From: Streptomyces cellulosae | GTDB taxonomy: Bacteria; Actinomycetota; Actinomycetes; Streptomycetales; Streptomycetaceae | Direction: 5' to 3' | Length of the DNA stretch: 64,000 bases | Assembly (NCBI RefSeq): GCF_000721105.1 | Contig: NZ_JOEV01000041.1 | Coordinates: 1 to 64,000, forward strand | Notes under the pieces: model-generated | Seen by the model: the letters and a program-made list of their open reading frames with translations, nothing else | Databases searched by the model: none | Told to the model about the DNA's origin: nothing | Position numbers and translations under genes: made by a program | Shown: positions 14,622 through 22,816 of the stretch, piece by piece | How positions within the stretch are numbered: the first letter of the stretch is position 1 | Layout: each line of letters begins with the position of its first letter

Positions 14622-16130
14622 TCAGAAGCGTGGTGCCGGTGCCTTGCTCTCCACCAGGTCGGCCGCCTCCTGCTGGGTGGCGACCGAAGGCGGGGAGCCC
14701 GACAGGGGCTTGCGGGCCGTCTCCTTCATGCAGACGACGGCGACGGTGCCGACCAGGGCCGCGGCCATGCCGTAGAACGCCGGCATCAGGTCGCTTCCGG
14801 TGGCCGAGATCAGCGCGGTGACCACCAGCGGGGTCGTACCGCCGAAGACGGAGGTGGAGAGGTTGTAACCGACGGACAGGGCGCCGTAGCGCACCTGGGT
14901 CGGGAAGAGGGCGGGGAGCGCCGCCGACATGGTGCCCAGCATGCACACCAGCGACAGGCCGAGCATCAGCATGCCGCACGACACGGCCACCAGGCTGCCC
15001 TGCCCGACCAGCAGGAACGCGGGGACGGACAGCACGAGGAAGCCGAGCATCCCGGCCATCAGCAGGGGCTTGCGGCCCAGCCGGTCGGAGAGCCGGCCCA
15101 CCTGGTTCACGACCAGCATCAGCACCACCATCGTGGCGATCAGCAGCAGCAGTCCGTGCGCCTCGGAATAGCCCATCTCGTCGGAGAGATACGTCGGCAT
15201 GTACGACAGCAGCATGTAGTCGTTGATGTTGTAGCCGCCGACCAGGCAGACGCACAGGATCAGCGCCGGCCACTGCTCCCGGAAGACCGCCGCGAGGTCG
15301 CCCTTGCGGGCGGTCTCGACGCTGGACGCGGCCTCGGAGGCCCGGTGGACGGAGTCGTCCTCCAGCTTCCGGAAGGCCGGGGTCTCGTCCAGCCGCAACC
15401 GCAGGTAGAGGCCGACCAGTCCGATGGGCCCGGCCACCAGGAACGGCACCCGCCAGCCCCAGGACTCCATCTGGCTGTCACCGAGCACCGTCGTCAGGGC
15501 CGTCACCAGGCCCGCCGCGCCGACGTATCCGGCGAGCGTGCCCAGTTCGAGGAAGCTGCCGAAGAAGCCGCGGCGCCGGTCCGGCGCGTACTCGGCGATG
15601 AAGGTGGAGGCGCCCCCGTACTCACCGCCGGTCGAGAAGCCCTGGATCAGCCGGAAGAGGATCAGCAGGGCCGGCGCCCAGAAGCCGATCGCGGCGTAGG
15701 ACGGGATCAGGCCGATGGCGAAGGTGCCGACGGCCATCAAGATCATGGTCAGGGCCAGAACCTTCTTGCGGCCGACCCGGTCCCCCATCGGCCCGAAGAC
15801 CATGCCGCCGAGCGGACGGACCAGGAAGGAGACCGCGAAGGTCGCGAACGAGGACAGCAGTTGGACGGTGTCGTTCCCGGACGGGAAGAACACATGGCCG
15901 AGGGTGACGGCGAGGTAGCTGTAGATGCCGAAGTCGAACCACTCCATGGCATTGCCCAGGGAGGCCGCCTTCACCGCGCGTTTCACGGCCGCCTCGTCCG
16001 TGACGGTGATGTCCGTCCGCCGCAGGGGCGGGTTCCTGCGGCGTCGTACCGCCCTGAACAGGTTGCGGTGGCGTTTGACCGCCGCCGGGTCCGCGGGGTT
16101 CTCCAGGGGGTCGGGCTCACCGGCCGCCAT
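14622..16130 (-). CDS. MFS transporter of the metabolite:H+ symporter family (ProP/shikimate type)
   Basis: A 502-residue, 12-helix symporter. After a 50-residue basic cytosolic N-terminus comes the family entry motif SLGNAMEWFDFGIYSYLAV in helix 1. The MHS signature GPMGDRVGRKKVL follows helix 2-3, with RLIQGFSTGGEYGGA in helix 4 and GRLSDRLGRKPLL as the second-half repeat. These features match proton symporters for proline/betaine or organic acids such as citrate and shikimate. ATG 16130 has AAAGGAG eight bases upstream. It is divergent from the hypothetical gene at 16157, only 26 bases away. The real substrate is not evident. Confidence 0.88.
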   Translation of the reverse strand: MAAGEPDPLENPADPAAVKRHRNLFRAVRRRRNPPLRRTDITVTDEAAVKRAVKAASLGNAMEWFDFGIYSYLAVTLGHVFFPSGNDTVQLLSSFATFAVSFLVRPLGGMVFGPMGDRVGRKKVLALTMILMAVGTFAIGLIPSYAAIGFWAPALLILFRLIQGFSTGGEYGGASTFIAEYAPDRRRGFFGSFLELGTLAGYVGAAGLVTALTTVLGDSQMESWGWRVPFLVAGPIGLVGLYLRLRLDETPAFRKLEDDSVHRASEAASSVETARKGDLAAVFREQWPALILCVCLVGGYNINDYMLLSYMPTYLSDEMGYSEAHGLLLLIATMVVLMLVVNQVGRLSDRLGRKPLLMAGMLGFLVLSVPAFLLVGQGSLVAVSCGMLMLGLSLVCMLGTMSAALPALFPTQVRYGALSVGYNLSTSVFGGTTPLVVTALISATGSDLMPAFYGMAAALVGTVAVVCMKETARKPLSGSPPSVATQQEAADLVESKAPAPRF

Positions 16131-16156
16131 CGGGTGCTCCTTTCCGCCGTGCACGG

Positions 16157-16714
16157 GTGACGCGAGATCGGCTGCTCGCTCAGGCCCGGCGCAAACGGGA
16201 CGCCTGGGGAGAGCGAGATCTGTCACGGTGTGTGGTCGCGGACCTACGGGAGCGCGGGGGCCGGTGGTGGCGCCGGGGCGTCGGACGCCGATCCCTGTCC
16301 GAGCGGATCGCGCTGCGCGGGCTGGGCGGCGTCGACGCCGTCGTATGGGACGGCGATCCAGTGTGCGTACGGCCGGCGGCGACCCGTCCGCCCGTGGAGC
16401 GCCTCGGCCGTTTCTCCTGGGATCCGGTCGCGGAGGAGGTGACCGTGGACGAGGGACTGCACCTCCTGCCCGGGGTGTCACCGGACGACTTCCCGGGCAG
16501 CGCCGAGGAGTTCGCGCACGCAGTGGCACCCTCGGACACGCACCTGGTGCCGGCCGCGCTGCGGGGTACCGCCGCCGGGCACCCGCCGACCCTGCCGCTG
16601 TATCTGCGGGCCGCGGATGGCGCGCAGCGGCTGATGGACCTGCGGGGCGCGGACGACGCGGCCGACGACATCGCCTTGCTCCTCGCCGCCCGCCGCACGA
16701 CCCGACGGGCGTGA
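16157..16714 (+). CDS. Hypothetical protein, no recognised family
   Basis: A 185-residue protein read from GTG 16157. The codon pattern (third positions mostly G or C throughout) supports it being real. The N-terminal 60 residues are very basic (RRKRDAWGERDLSR, GGRWWRRGVGRR); the middle is acidic (WDPVAEEVTVDEGLHLLPG); the end is Ala-rich and helical (GADDAADDIALLLAARRTT). No signal peptide, membrane segment or motif I recognise. No convincing ribosome site precedes the start, and the divergent transporter start is only 26 bases away, so the start could be a little downstream. Confidence 0.5.
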   Translation: MTRDRLLAQARRKRDAWGERDLSRCVVADLRERGGRWWRRGVGRRSLSERIALRGLGGVDAVVWDGDPVCVRPAATRPPVERLGRFSWDPVAEEVTVDEGLHLLPGVSPDDFPGSAEEFAHAVAPSDTHLVPAALRGTAAGHPPTLPLYLRAADGAQRLMDLRGADDAADDIALLLAARRTTRRA

Positions 16715-17163
16715 CCGGGGCGGGCCCGAGCCCCGCCGCCGGACTCCGGTGATCCGCCCGACGAACGGTCCACACGAAGTCGCGAGCACCCGCCCAGGGT
16801 TGTCCGAGCGGGCGGCGACACTGTCGCACGACACCGAGGCGCCCTCGCGGCGGCACGGCCGACGGGCCTCCCGTGAGGCGGCGGGCCTGCGCGCCCGGCA
16901 GCGCAGCCGGACCGGACCCCGCCGACAGAACCCCGGGCGCTCACCGGCACCAGGCGCCAAGTGCTCGCACACCACCGGAACACCTCACGGCGGCGCGTAC
17001 GACCACGGCCGCTCCCTCCATCACGCGGTCCTGCGCGCCGGGCGGCGCACGCCGGACCGGACCTGTCGGCAGGGCCCGGGTGCCCTGCGCCGTTGGAGGA
17101 TCGGGCCGTCACGGCGGGTCACGGCCCTCGCCTCAGGAGGCGCGGCAGTGTAGACATGGGCAC
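16715..17163. other. 449-base intergenic region with diverged repeats
   Basis: No convincing gene. A block of about 50 bases at 16887-16936 recurs at 17031-17080 with roughly 80% identity by eye (shared core GCCGGACCGGACC). The downstream part of the first block (about 16921-16958) matches 17239-17276 inside the next gene at about 76%, in the same reading frame. A near-perfect AGGAGG at 17135-17140 is followed seven bases later by GTG and then immediately TAG. Confidence 0.5.
17151..17157 (+). promoter_or_regulatory. Candidate -10 box giving a leaderless transcript
   Basis: TAGACAT at 17151-17157 lies seven bases before ATG 17164. The 14 bases GCAGTGTAGACATG (17145-17158) are identical to the -10 region of the galactan promoter at 1235-1248. 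If used, transcription would begin at or next to the start codon. No good -35 box is visible. Confidence 0.4.
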
Positions 17164-19977
17164 ATGGTCCGACTCTTGGGTCGATCCGGGGCCCGGTCGA
17201 CCCGTCGTCCCAGCGGTCCGCGCCCCCGACACGCGCCCGACCGCACGCCGGGGGTGCACAGGCACCGGGCGCGATCGGCGCCGGGTGGCCCGCCCGCCGG
17301 GCCGCGCGGCGCCGACGGGAGGTGGCGGGGACCGTCGTCGGGACTGCGGGCGGCGCTCAGCGGCCGCAGCGTCGCCGGACAGGTGTTCGTCCTGCAAGTG
17401 GTGATCGTGCTGCTGCTGGTGGTCGCCGCGGTGACCGCGCTGGTGCTGCAGGCCCGGCGGGACAGCACCACCGAGGCCCGCAACCGCTCGGTCGCCGTCG
17501 CCGAGGCCTTCGCGAACGCGCCGGGCACCGTCGAGGCGCTGAGCGGACCCGACCCGACGGCGGCCCTGCAGCCCCGGGCCGAGGAGGCCCGGCTGGCCAC
17601 GAAGGTCGACTTCATCGTCGTCATGAACACCGACGGCATCCGCTACACCCATCCCAAGCCGGACCGCATCGGCAAGAAGTTCGTCGGCACCCTCGCACCG
17701 GCACTGGCCGGACACACCGTCACCGAGCAGATCGACGGCACCATCGGCCCGCTCGTGCAGGCCGTGGTCCCGGTCAAGGCGGACGACGGCAAGGTCGTCG
17801 GTCTGGTGTCGGCGGGGATCACGACGGCGAACGTGGGCGGGGCCGCGAACCGGCAGATGCCACTGGTGCTGATCGCCGCCGCGGCCGGCCTCGCGCTGGC
17901 CACGGCGGGCACCGCCCTGGTGAGCCGGCGTCTGCTGCGCCAGACGCACGGCCTGGGCCCGCACGAGATGACAAGGATGTACGAGCACCACGACGCGGTG
18001 CTGCACGCCGTGCGGGAGGGCGTGCTGATCGTCGGTGACGACGGCACCCTGCTGCTGGCCAACGACGAGGCGCACCGGCTGCTCGACCTGCCCGCCGACG
18101 CCGAGGGCCGGCATGTGCGCGACCTCGCCCTCCCGGCGGACACGGCCGGTCTGCTGGCCTCCGGCCGGGTGGCCACCGACGAGGTGCGGTTGGTCAAGGA
18201 CCGGCTGCTGGCGATCAACCAGCGGACCACCGACAGCCAGGGCGGCCCGCCCGGCACGGTCGCCACCCTGCGGGACTCCACGGAGCTGCGGGCCCTGTCC
18301 GGCCGGGCGGAGGCCGCCCGGGAGCGCCTCAACATGCTGTACGACGCCGGTGTGGCCATCGGGACCAGCCTGGACGTGACCCGGACCGCCGAGGAACTGG
18401 CGGAGCTGGCCGTGCCCCGGTTCGCGGACTTCGCCACCGTGGACCTGTTCGACGCGGTGCTCAGCGGCGGCCAGCCGGAGACGGCGAGGAGCCTGCGCCG
18501 TACGGCGATGAGCGGGATCCGCAAGGACGCGCCGCTGTATCCGGTGGGCGAGCGGATCAGGATCGTCGACGCCGCTCCGCAGGCCCGCAGCGTCGGCTCC
18601 GGGCAGGCCGTCGTCGAGCCGCGGCTGAGCGAGGCGACCGATTGGCAGGCGCAGGACCTCGAACGCTCCGCCCAGGTGGTGCGGTACGGCATCCACTCGC
18701 TGATCACGGTGCCGCTGCGGGCGGGCAGCCTGGTGCTCGGGGTGGCGAGCTTCTGGCGGTCGGAGAAACCCGAGCCGTTCGACACGGAGGAGGTGGCTCT
18801 CGCCGAGGAACTGGTGGCCCGGGCCGCCGTCTCCATCGACAACGCGCGCCGCTACACCCGCGAGCACAGCATGGCGGTGACGCTGCAGCGCAGCCTGTTG
18901 CCGCGCACCCTGCCCGACCAGAACGCCCTGGAGATCGCCTACCGGTACCTGCCCGCCCAGGCGGGTGTGGGCGGCGACTGGTTCGACGTGCTGCCGCTGT
19001 CCGGCGCCCGGGTGGCGCTGGTGGTGGGGGACGTCGTCGGGCACGGGCTGCACGCGGCGGCCACGATGGGGCGGCTGCGCACGGCGGTGCACAACTTCTC
19101 CGCCCTGGACCTCCCGCCGGAGGAACTGCTCTCCCTCCTGGACGAGTTGGTCTCCCGGATCGACCAGGACGAGACCGCGGACGGGACCCAGGAGGGCGCG
19201 AGCGCCCCGGTCACCGGCGCGACCTGCCTGTACGCCGTCTACGATCCGGCCTCCCGGCGGTGCACGGTCGCCCGCGCCGGTCATCCGCCGCCCGCTCTGA
19301 TCCACCCCGACGGCAGCGTCGAGTTCCCCGACGTGCCGGCCGGTCCCCCGCTGGGGCTCGGCGGGCTGCCGTTCGAGACGGTCGACCTCGAACTCGCCGA
19401 GGGCAGCCGCCTGGTGCTCTACACGGACGGGCTCGTCGAGGACCGGGACCACGACATCGACGAGGGCCTGGAGCTGCTGCGGCAGGCGCTCGAGCGGGCC
19501 GGCGGCTCGCCCGAGGACACCTGCCGGACCGTTCTCGACTCGCGGCTGCCGGCCAAGCCCAGCGACGACATCGCGCTGCTCGTGGCCCGCACCCGGGCCC
19601 TGGCCGCCGACCGGGTCGCCGAGTGGCAGGTGCCGGGCGACCCCGCGGCCGTGTCCGAGGTCCGGGCCTCGGTGAGCCGTCGGCTGACCCAATGGGGCCT
19701 GGACGAGCTGACGTTCACCACCGAGCTGGTCCTGAGCGAACTCGTCACCAACGCGATCCGCTACGGCGGCGGCCCCATTCAGGTCCGGGTGCTGTACGAC
19801 CGCACCCTGATATGCGAGGTCTTCGACAGCAGCAACACCTCGCCCCGCCTGCGGTACGCGGCCACGACGGACGAGGGCGGACGCGGTCTCTTCCTGGTCG
19901 CCCAGCTCGCCGAGCGGTGGGGCACCCGGTACACCCGGGAGGGCAAGGTCATCTGGGCGGAACAGCCGCTGCCCTGA
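17164..19977 (+). CDS. Membrane sensor with Cache, PAS, GAF, PP2C phosphatase and HATPase domains
   Basis: A 937-residue signalling protein. The N-terminal 65 residues are Arg/Pro-rich. Two membrane helices (about 72-97 and 232-253) flank an extracytoplasmic single-Cache-like sensor (RYTHPKPDRIGKKFVG, then VVPVKADDGKVVGLVSAGI), of the type that binds small carboxylates in DcuS/CitA sensors. A PAS domain (about 275-375), a GAF domain (385-562) and a SpoIIE-type PP2C phosphatase (590-810, with GGDWFDV and GDVVGHG metal-binding motifs) follow, then a histidine-kinase-like ATPase (815-937, ELVTNAIRYGGG). This layout suits control of an anti-sigma-factor antagonist by partner switching. ATG 17164 lacks a ribosome site at normal distance; a leaderless mRNA is plausible. 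Confidence 0.9.
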   Translation: MVRLLGRSGARSTRRPSGPRPRHAPDRTPGVHRHRARSAPGGPPAGPRGADGRWRGPSSGLRAALSGRSVAGQVFVLQVVIVLLLVVAAVTALVLQARRDSTTEARNRSVAVAEAFANAPGTVEALSGPDPTAALQPRAEEARLATKVDFIVVMNTDGIRYTHPKPDRIGKKFVGTLAPALAGHTVTEQIDGTIGPLVQAVVPVKADDGKVVGLVSAGITTANVGGAANRQMPLVLIAAAAGLALATAGTALVSRRLLRQTHGLGPHEMTRMYEHHDAVLHAVREGVLIVGDDGTLLLANDEAHRLLDLPADAEGRHVRDLALPADTAGLLASGRVATDEVRLVKDRLLAINQRTTDSQGGPPGTVATLRDSTELRALSGRAEAARERLNMLYDAGVAIGTSLDVTRTAEELAELAVPRFADFATVDLFDAVLSGGQPETARSLRRTAMSGIRKDAPLYPVGERIRIVDAAPQARSVGSGQAVVEPRLSEATDWQAQDLERSAQVVRYGIHSLITVPLRAGSLVLGVASFWRSEKPEPFDTEEVALAEELVARAAVSIDNARRYTREHSMAVTLQRSLLPRTLPDQNALEIAYRYLPAQAGVGGDWFDVLPLSGARVALVVGDVVGHGLHAAATMGRLRTAVHNFSALDLPPEELLSLLDELVSRIDQDETADGTQEGASAPVTGATCLYAVYDPASRRCTVARAGHPPPALIHPDGSVEFPDVPAGPPLGLGGLPFETVDLELAEGSRLVLYTDGLVEDRDHDIDEGLELLRQALERAGGSPEDTCRTVLDSRLPAKPSDDIALLVARTRALAADRVAEWQVPGDPAAVSEVRASVSRRLTQWGLDELTFTTELVLSELVTNAIRYGGGPIQVRVLYDRTLICEVFDSSNTSPRLRYAATTDEGGRGLFLVAQLAERWGTRYTREGKVIWAEQPLP

Positions 19978-20041
19978 CCGAACATCTTTTCGTCGTTCTC
20001 CATCAAAATTCCTCCGAACGGGTGTCCACTGTCGCCAACCT

Positions 20042-20064
20042 CTGATAGGAAACCTTCCTATCAG
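20042..20064. promoter_or_regulatory. Palindromic operator upstream of the chitosanase gene
   Basis: CTGATAGGAA (20042-20051) and TTCCTATCAG (20055-20064) are perfect inverted arms of 10 bp around ACC. The AGGAAA...TTCCT core resembles the operator described for CsnR, the ROK-family repressor of Streptomyces chitosanase genes. It lies 50 bases before the start codon. Confidence 0.75.
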
Positions 20065-20113
20065 TGTGCGCGCACTGCCAACTCTCCACCCCCCACCCCC
20101 ACTTGGAGCCTCT

Positions 20114-20953
20114 GTGAGACACCCCTCCAGCGACCCGGCCCACCCCTCCGGCACCTCGCGCCGCACCGTCCTCGCCCTGCTCGGCGCATCCCTGGCCGCA
20201 GCACCTCTCCTGCGGCCCTCGCACGCCTCGGCGGCGGCGAGCTGCGCCGGACTCGACGACCCGGCGAAGAAGGAGATCGCCATGCGTCTGGTGTCGAGCG
20301 CGGAGAACTCCTCGCTCGACTGGAAGGCGCAGTACAAGTACATCGAGGACATCGGCGACGGCCGCGGCTACACCGCCGGCATCATCGGCTTCTGCTCCGG
20401 CACCGGCGACATGCTCGACCTCGTGGAGCTCTACACCGACCGCAAGCCCGGCAACGTCCTGGCCAAGTACCTGCCCGCGCTGCGCGCGGTCGACGGCTCC
20501 GACTCGCACGCGGGCCTCGACCCGAACTTCCCCAAGGACTGGCGCAAGGCCGCCCAGGACACGGCCTTCCAGCAGGCGCAGAACGACGAGCGCGACCGCG
20601 TGTACTTCAACCCGGCCGTACGGCAGGGCAAGACCGACGGGCTCGGGACACTGGGGCAGTTCGCGTACTACGACGCCATCGTCATGCACGGTGACGGCGA
20701 CGACTCCACCAGCTTCCGCAACATCCGCAAGCGGGCCCTGAACAAGGCCAAGCCGCCGGCGCAGGGCGGCGACGAGGTGACCTACCTCAACGCCTTCCTC
20801 GACGCGCGCGTGTGGGCCATGAAGCAGGAGGAGGCCCACAGCGACACCAGCCGGGTCGACACCGAGCAGCGCGTCTTCCTGCGCAACGGCAACCTGTGCC
20901 TGAACACGCCGCTGAACTGGAAGGTGTACGGCGACAGTTTCCACATCGGCTGA
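20114..20953 (+). CDS. csnA: Tat-exported chitosanase, glycoside hydrolase family 46
   Basis: A 279-residue secreted endo-chitosanase. The signal peptide has a twin-arginine motif, TSRRTVLALLG (RR at 16-17), and ends around SHASAAA (about 42), in line with Tat export of Streptomyces chitosanases. The mature enzyme opens with CAGLDDPAKKEIAMRLVSSAENS. Its catalytic pair is E64 (SSAENSS) and D82 (EDIGDGRGYT), the 18-residue spacing seen for Glu22 and Asp40 in the Streptomyces sp. N174 enzyme. GTG 20114 has TGGAG upstream. It stands alone between an operator and a terminator, and no regulator gene is adjacent, so CsnR would act in trans. Confidence 0.95.
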   Translation: MRHPSSDPAHPSGTSRRTVLALLGASLAAAPLLRPSHASAAASCAGLDDPAKKEIAMRLVSSAENSSLDWKAQYKYIEDIGDGRGYTAGIIGFCSGTGDMLDLVELYTDRKPGNVLAKYLPALRAVDGSDSHAGLDPNFPKDWRKAAQDTAFQQAQNDERDRVYFNPAVRQGKTDGLGTLGQFAYYDAIVMHGDGDDSTSFRNIRKRALNKAKPPAQGGDEVTYLNAFLDARVWAMKQEEAHSDTSRVDTEQRVFLRNGNLCLNTPLNWKVYGDSFHIG

Positions 20954-20973
20954 CCGGACCCGTGGCCGTCGTA

Positions 20974-20993
20974 CCGTACCGGGGGCGGTACGG
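20974..20993 (+). terminator. Short terminator after the chitosanase gene
   Basis: CCGTACCG (20974-20981) pairs with CGGTACGG (20986-20993) across GGGG. It lies 21 bases after the stop codon. Confidence 0.6.
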
Positions 20994-21059
20994 CGGCCCG
21001 GGGAGACACTCGGGACATAAAGCCGGCTTATGAGCTCATAGACCGGACCCGCGTACCAA

Positions 21060-21075
21060 CTAAGGCTTGCCTTAG
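21060..21075. promoter_or_regulatory. Possible iron box (DmdR/IdeR-like) upstream of the ferredoxin reductase gene
   Basis: CTAAGGC-TT-GCCTTAG is a 7-bp-arm palindrome, overlapped downstream by TTAGCTTAGGCT, which resembles the left half of the actinobacterial iron box TTAGGTTAGGCT. The right half is weak. The match is suggestive, not decisive. Confidence 0.45.
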
Positions 21076-21125
21076 CTTAGGCTTCCGATCGAGTCGATCC
21101 ATCGCCGCTCGAAGGGAACCTGAAC

Positions 21126-22490
21126 ATGCCCCGCCCCCTGCGGGTAGCCATCGTCGGAGCCGGCCCCGCCGGGATCTACGCCGCCGACGCCCTGCTCAAG
21201 TCCGAGGTGGCCGCCGAACCCGGCGTGTCCATCGACCTCTTCGAGCGGATGCCGGCCCCGTTCGGCCTCATCCGCTACGGCGTCGCACCCGACCACCCCC
21301 GCATCAAGGGCATCATCACCGCCCTCCACCAGGTGCTCGACAAGCCGCAGATCCGTCTCTTCGGCAACGTCGACTACCCGAGCGACATCAACCTGGACGA
21401 CCTGCGCGCCTTCTACGACGCCGTGATCTTCTCCACGGGCGCGACGGCCGACCGCGAGCTGTCCATACCGGGCGTCGAGCTCGACGGCTCCTACGGCGCC
21501 GCCGACTTCGTCTCCTGGTACGACGGCCACCCGGACGTGCCGCGCACCTGGCCGCTGGAGGCCGAGAAGGTCGCCGTCCTCGGCGTCGGCAACGTCGCCC
21601 TCGACGTGGCGCGCGTTCTCGCCAAGACCGCGGACGAGCTGCTGCCGACGGAGATCCCGCCGAACGTGTACGAGGGGCTCAAGGCCAACAAGGCCCTGGA
21701 GGTCCACGTGTTCGGCCGCCGTGGCCCGGCGCAGGCCAAGTTCAGCCCGATGGAGCTGCGGGAGCTGGACCACTCCCCCACCATCGAGGTCATCGTCGAC
21801 CCCGAGGACATCGACTACGACGAGGGCTCGATCGAGACCCGGCGCGGCAACAAGCAGGCCGACATGGTCGCCAAGACCCTGGAGAACTGGGCCATCCGGG
21901 ACGTCGGAGACCGCCCGCACAAGCTGTTCCTGCACTTCTTCGAGTCGCCCACCGAGATCCTCGGCGAGGACGGCAAGGTCGTCGGGCTGCGCACCGAGCG
22001 CACCGCCCTGGACGGCACCGGCAACGTGAAGGGCACCGGCGAGTTCAAGGACTGGGACGTCACCGCGGTCTACCGTGCGGTCGGCTACCTCTCCGACAAA
22101 CTCCCCAAGCTGCCCTGGGACCTCGACTCGGGCACGGTCCCGGACGAGGGCGGCCGGGTCATCCAGGAGAGCGGTGAGCACCTGCAGTCGACGTACGTCA
22201 CCGGCTGGATCCGGCGCGGCCCGGTGGGTCTGATCGGGCACACCAAGGGCGACGCCAACGAGACGGTGTCGAACCTGCTCGACGACTTCGCCGGCGGCCG
22301 TCTGCACACGCCCACCGCACCCGCCCCCGAGGCCGTGGAGGCGTTTCTCGCCGAGCGCGAGGTCCGTTTCACCACCTGGGACGGCTGGTACAGGCTGGAC
22401 GCCGCCGAGAAGGCGCTGGGCGAGCTCCAGGGCCGCGAGCGCGTCAAGCTCGTCGAGCGTGAGGACATGCTCAGGGAGAGCGGCGCGTAG
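21126..22490 (+). CDS. fprA: Ferredoxin/adrenodoxin-type NADP+ reductase, FprA-like
   Basis: A 454-residue flavoprotein moving electrons between NADPH and a ferredoxin, supporting cytochrome P450s and iron-sulfur enzymes. The FAD fold shows VAIVGAGPAGIYAAD at residues 7-21, the family-typical FERMPAPFGLIRYGVAPDHP near 40-59, and the NADP fold VAVLGVGNVALDVAR near 155. The conserved late motif GWIRRGPVGLIGHTKGDANE, which contacts both cofactors, is near 362. The C-terminal 60 residues extend beyond the adrenodoxin-reductase core but carry no ferredoxin cysteines. Length matches mycobacterial FprA (about 456). An iron-box-like palindrome lies 51 bases upstream, and a strong terminator follows. 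Confidence 0.92.
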   Translation: MPRPLRVAIVGAGPAGIYAADALLKSEVAAEPGVSIDLFERMPAPFGLIRYGVAPDHPRIKGIITALHQVLDKPQIRLFGNVDYPSDINLDDLRAFYDAVIFSTGATADRELSIPGVELDGSYGAADFVSWYDGHPDVPRTWPLEAEKVAVLGVGNVALDVARVLAKTADELLPTEIPPNVYEGLKANKALEVHVFGRRGPAQAKFSPMELRELDHSPTIEVIVDPEDIDYDEGSIETRRGNKQADMVAKTLENWAIRDVGDRPHKLFLHFFESPTEILGEDGKVVGLRTERTALDGTGNVKGTGEFKDWDVTAVYRAVGYLSDKLPKLPWDLDSGTVPDEGGRVIQESGEHLQSTYVTGWIRRGPVGLIGHTKGDANETVSNLLDDFAGGRLHTPTAPAPEAVEAFLAEREVRFTTWDGWYRLDAAEKALGELQGRERVKLVEREDMLRESGA

Positions 22491-22816
22491 CGCACCGAGC
22501 GGTGACACCGACGGGTCCGGGGGGCGCCCCCGGGCCCGTTCGTCGTCGCGAGGAGAACAGGGCCCGCCCCGATGCGGATGGTGGGCGAGCCCTGTTCGGT
22601 GAGCCATTGTGCGGGTGCGGTCGTGATCGGGGCAGGAGTGAACGGCTGTCGTCCGCAGTGGCGCTCGCGCACCCCCGGTGTTTGGCGCGCACCCCGTGTG
22701 CGGCGTCGGCCGGGGCTGGATCGTGGCCGAAACCCGGCGCATGCCGTACGGCGAGAAGGGCAATCGGCACGAGAAGACAGCAGAGCGTTACCTCCTGACT
22801 TGAGAGGGTGTGTGCC
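22491..22816. other. 326-base intergenic region after the reductase gene
   Basis: Apart from the terminator at 22511-22539, I see no convincing gene or RNA here. Short open frames in several phases lack ribosome sites and resemble no protein I know. The promoter of the lipoprotein gene is presumably in the last 100 bases, but I cannot assign its boxes. Confidence 0.5.
22511..22539 (+). terminator. Terminator after the ferredoxin reductase gene
   Basis: ACGGGTCCGGGGG (22511-22523) pairs with CCCCCGGGCCCGT (22527-22539) across GCG, with one G-T wobble. It is followed by TCGTCGTC and lies 20 bases after the stop. Confidence 0.8.

Noticed and set aside
16873..17163. N-terminal extension of the sensor protein from GTG 16873
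   Set aside because: No ribosome site and no domain in the extension. The in-frame repeat keeps it possible, so it is reported as a finding rather than annotated as coding.
17119..20352. Minus-strand open frame of over 1000 codons opposite the sensor gene
   Set aside because: A shadow of the sensor coding sequence; composition is Val/Gly/Arg/Gln-rich without motifs.
22502..22798. Short plus-strand open frames between ferredoxin reductase and lipoprotein genes
   Set aside because: They run through a clear terminator hairpin, have no ribosome sites and give no recognisable protein.
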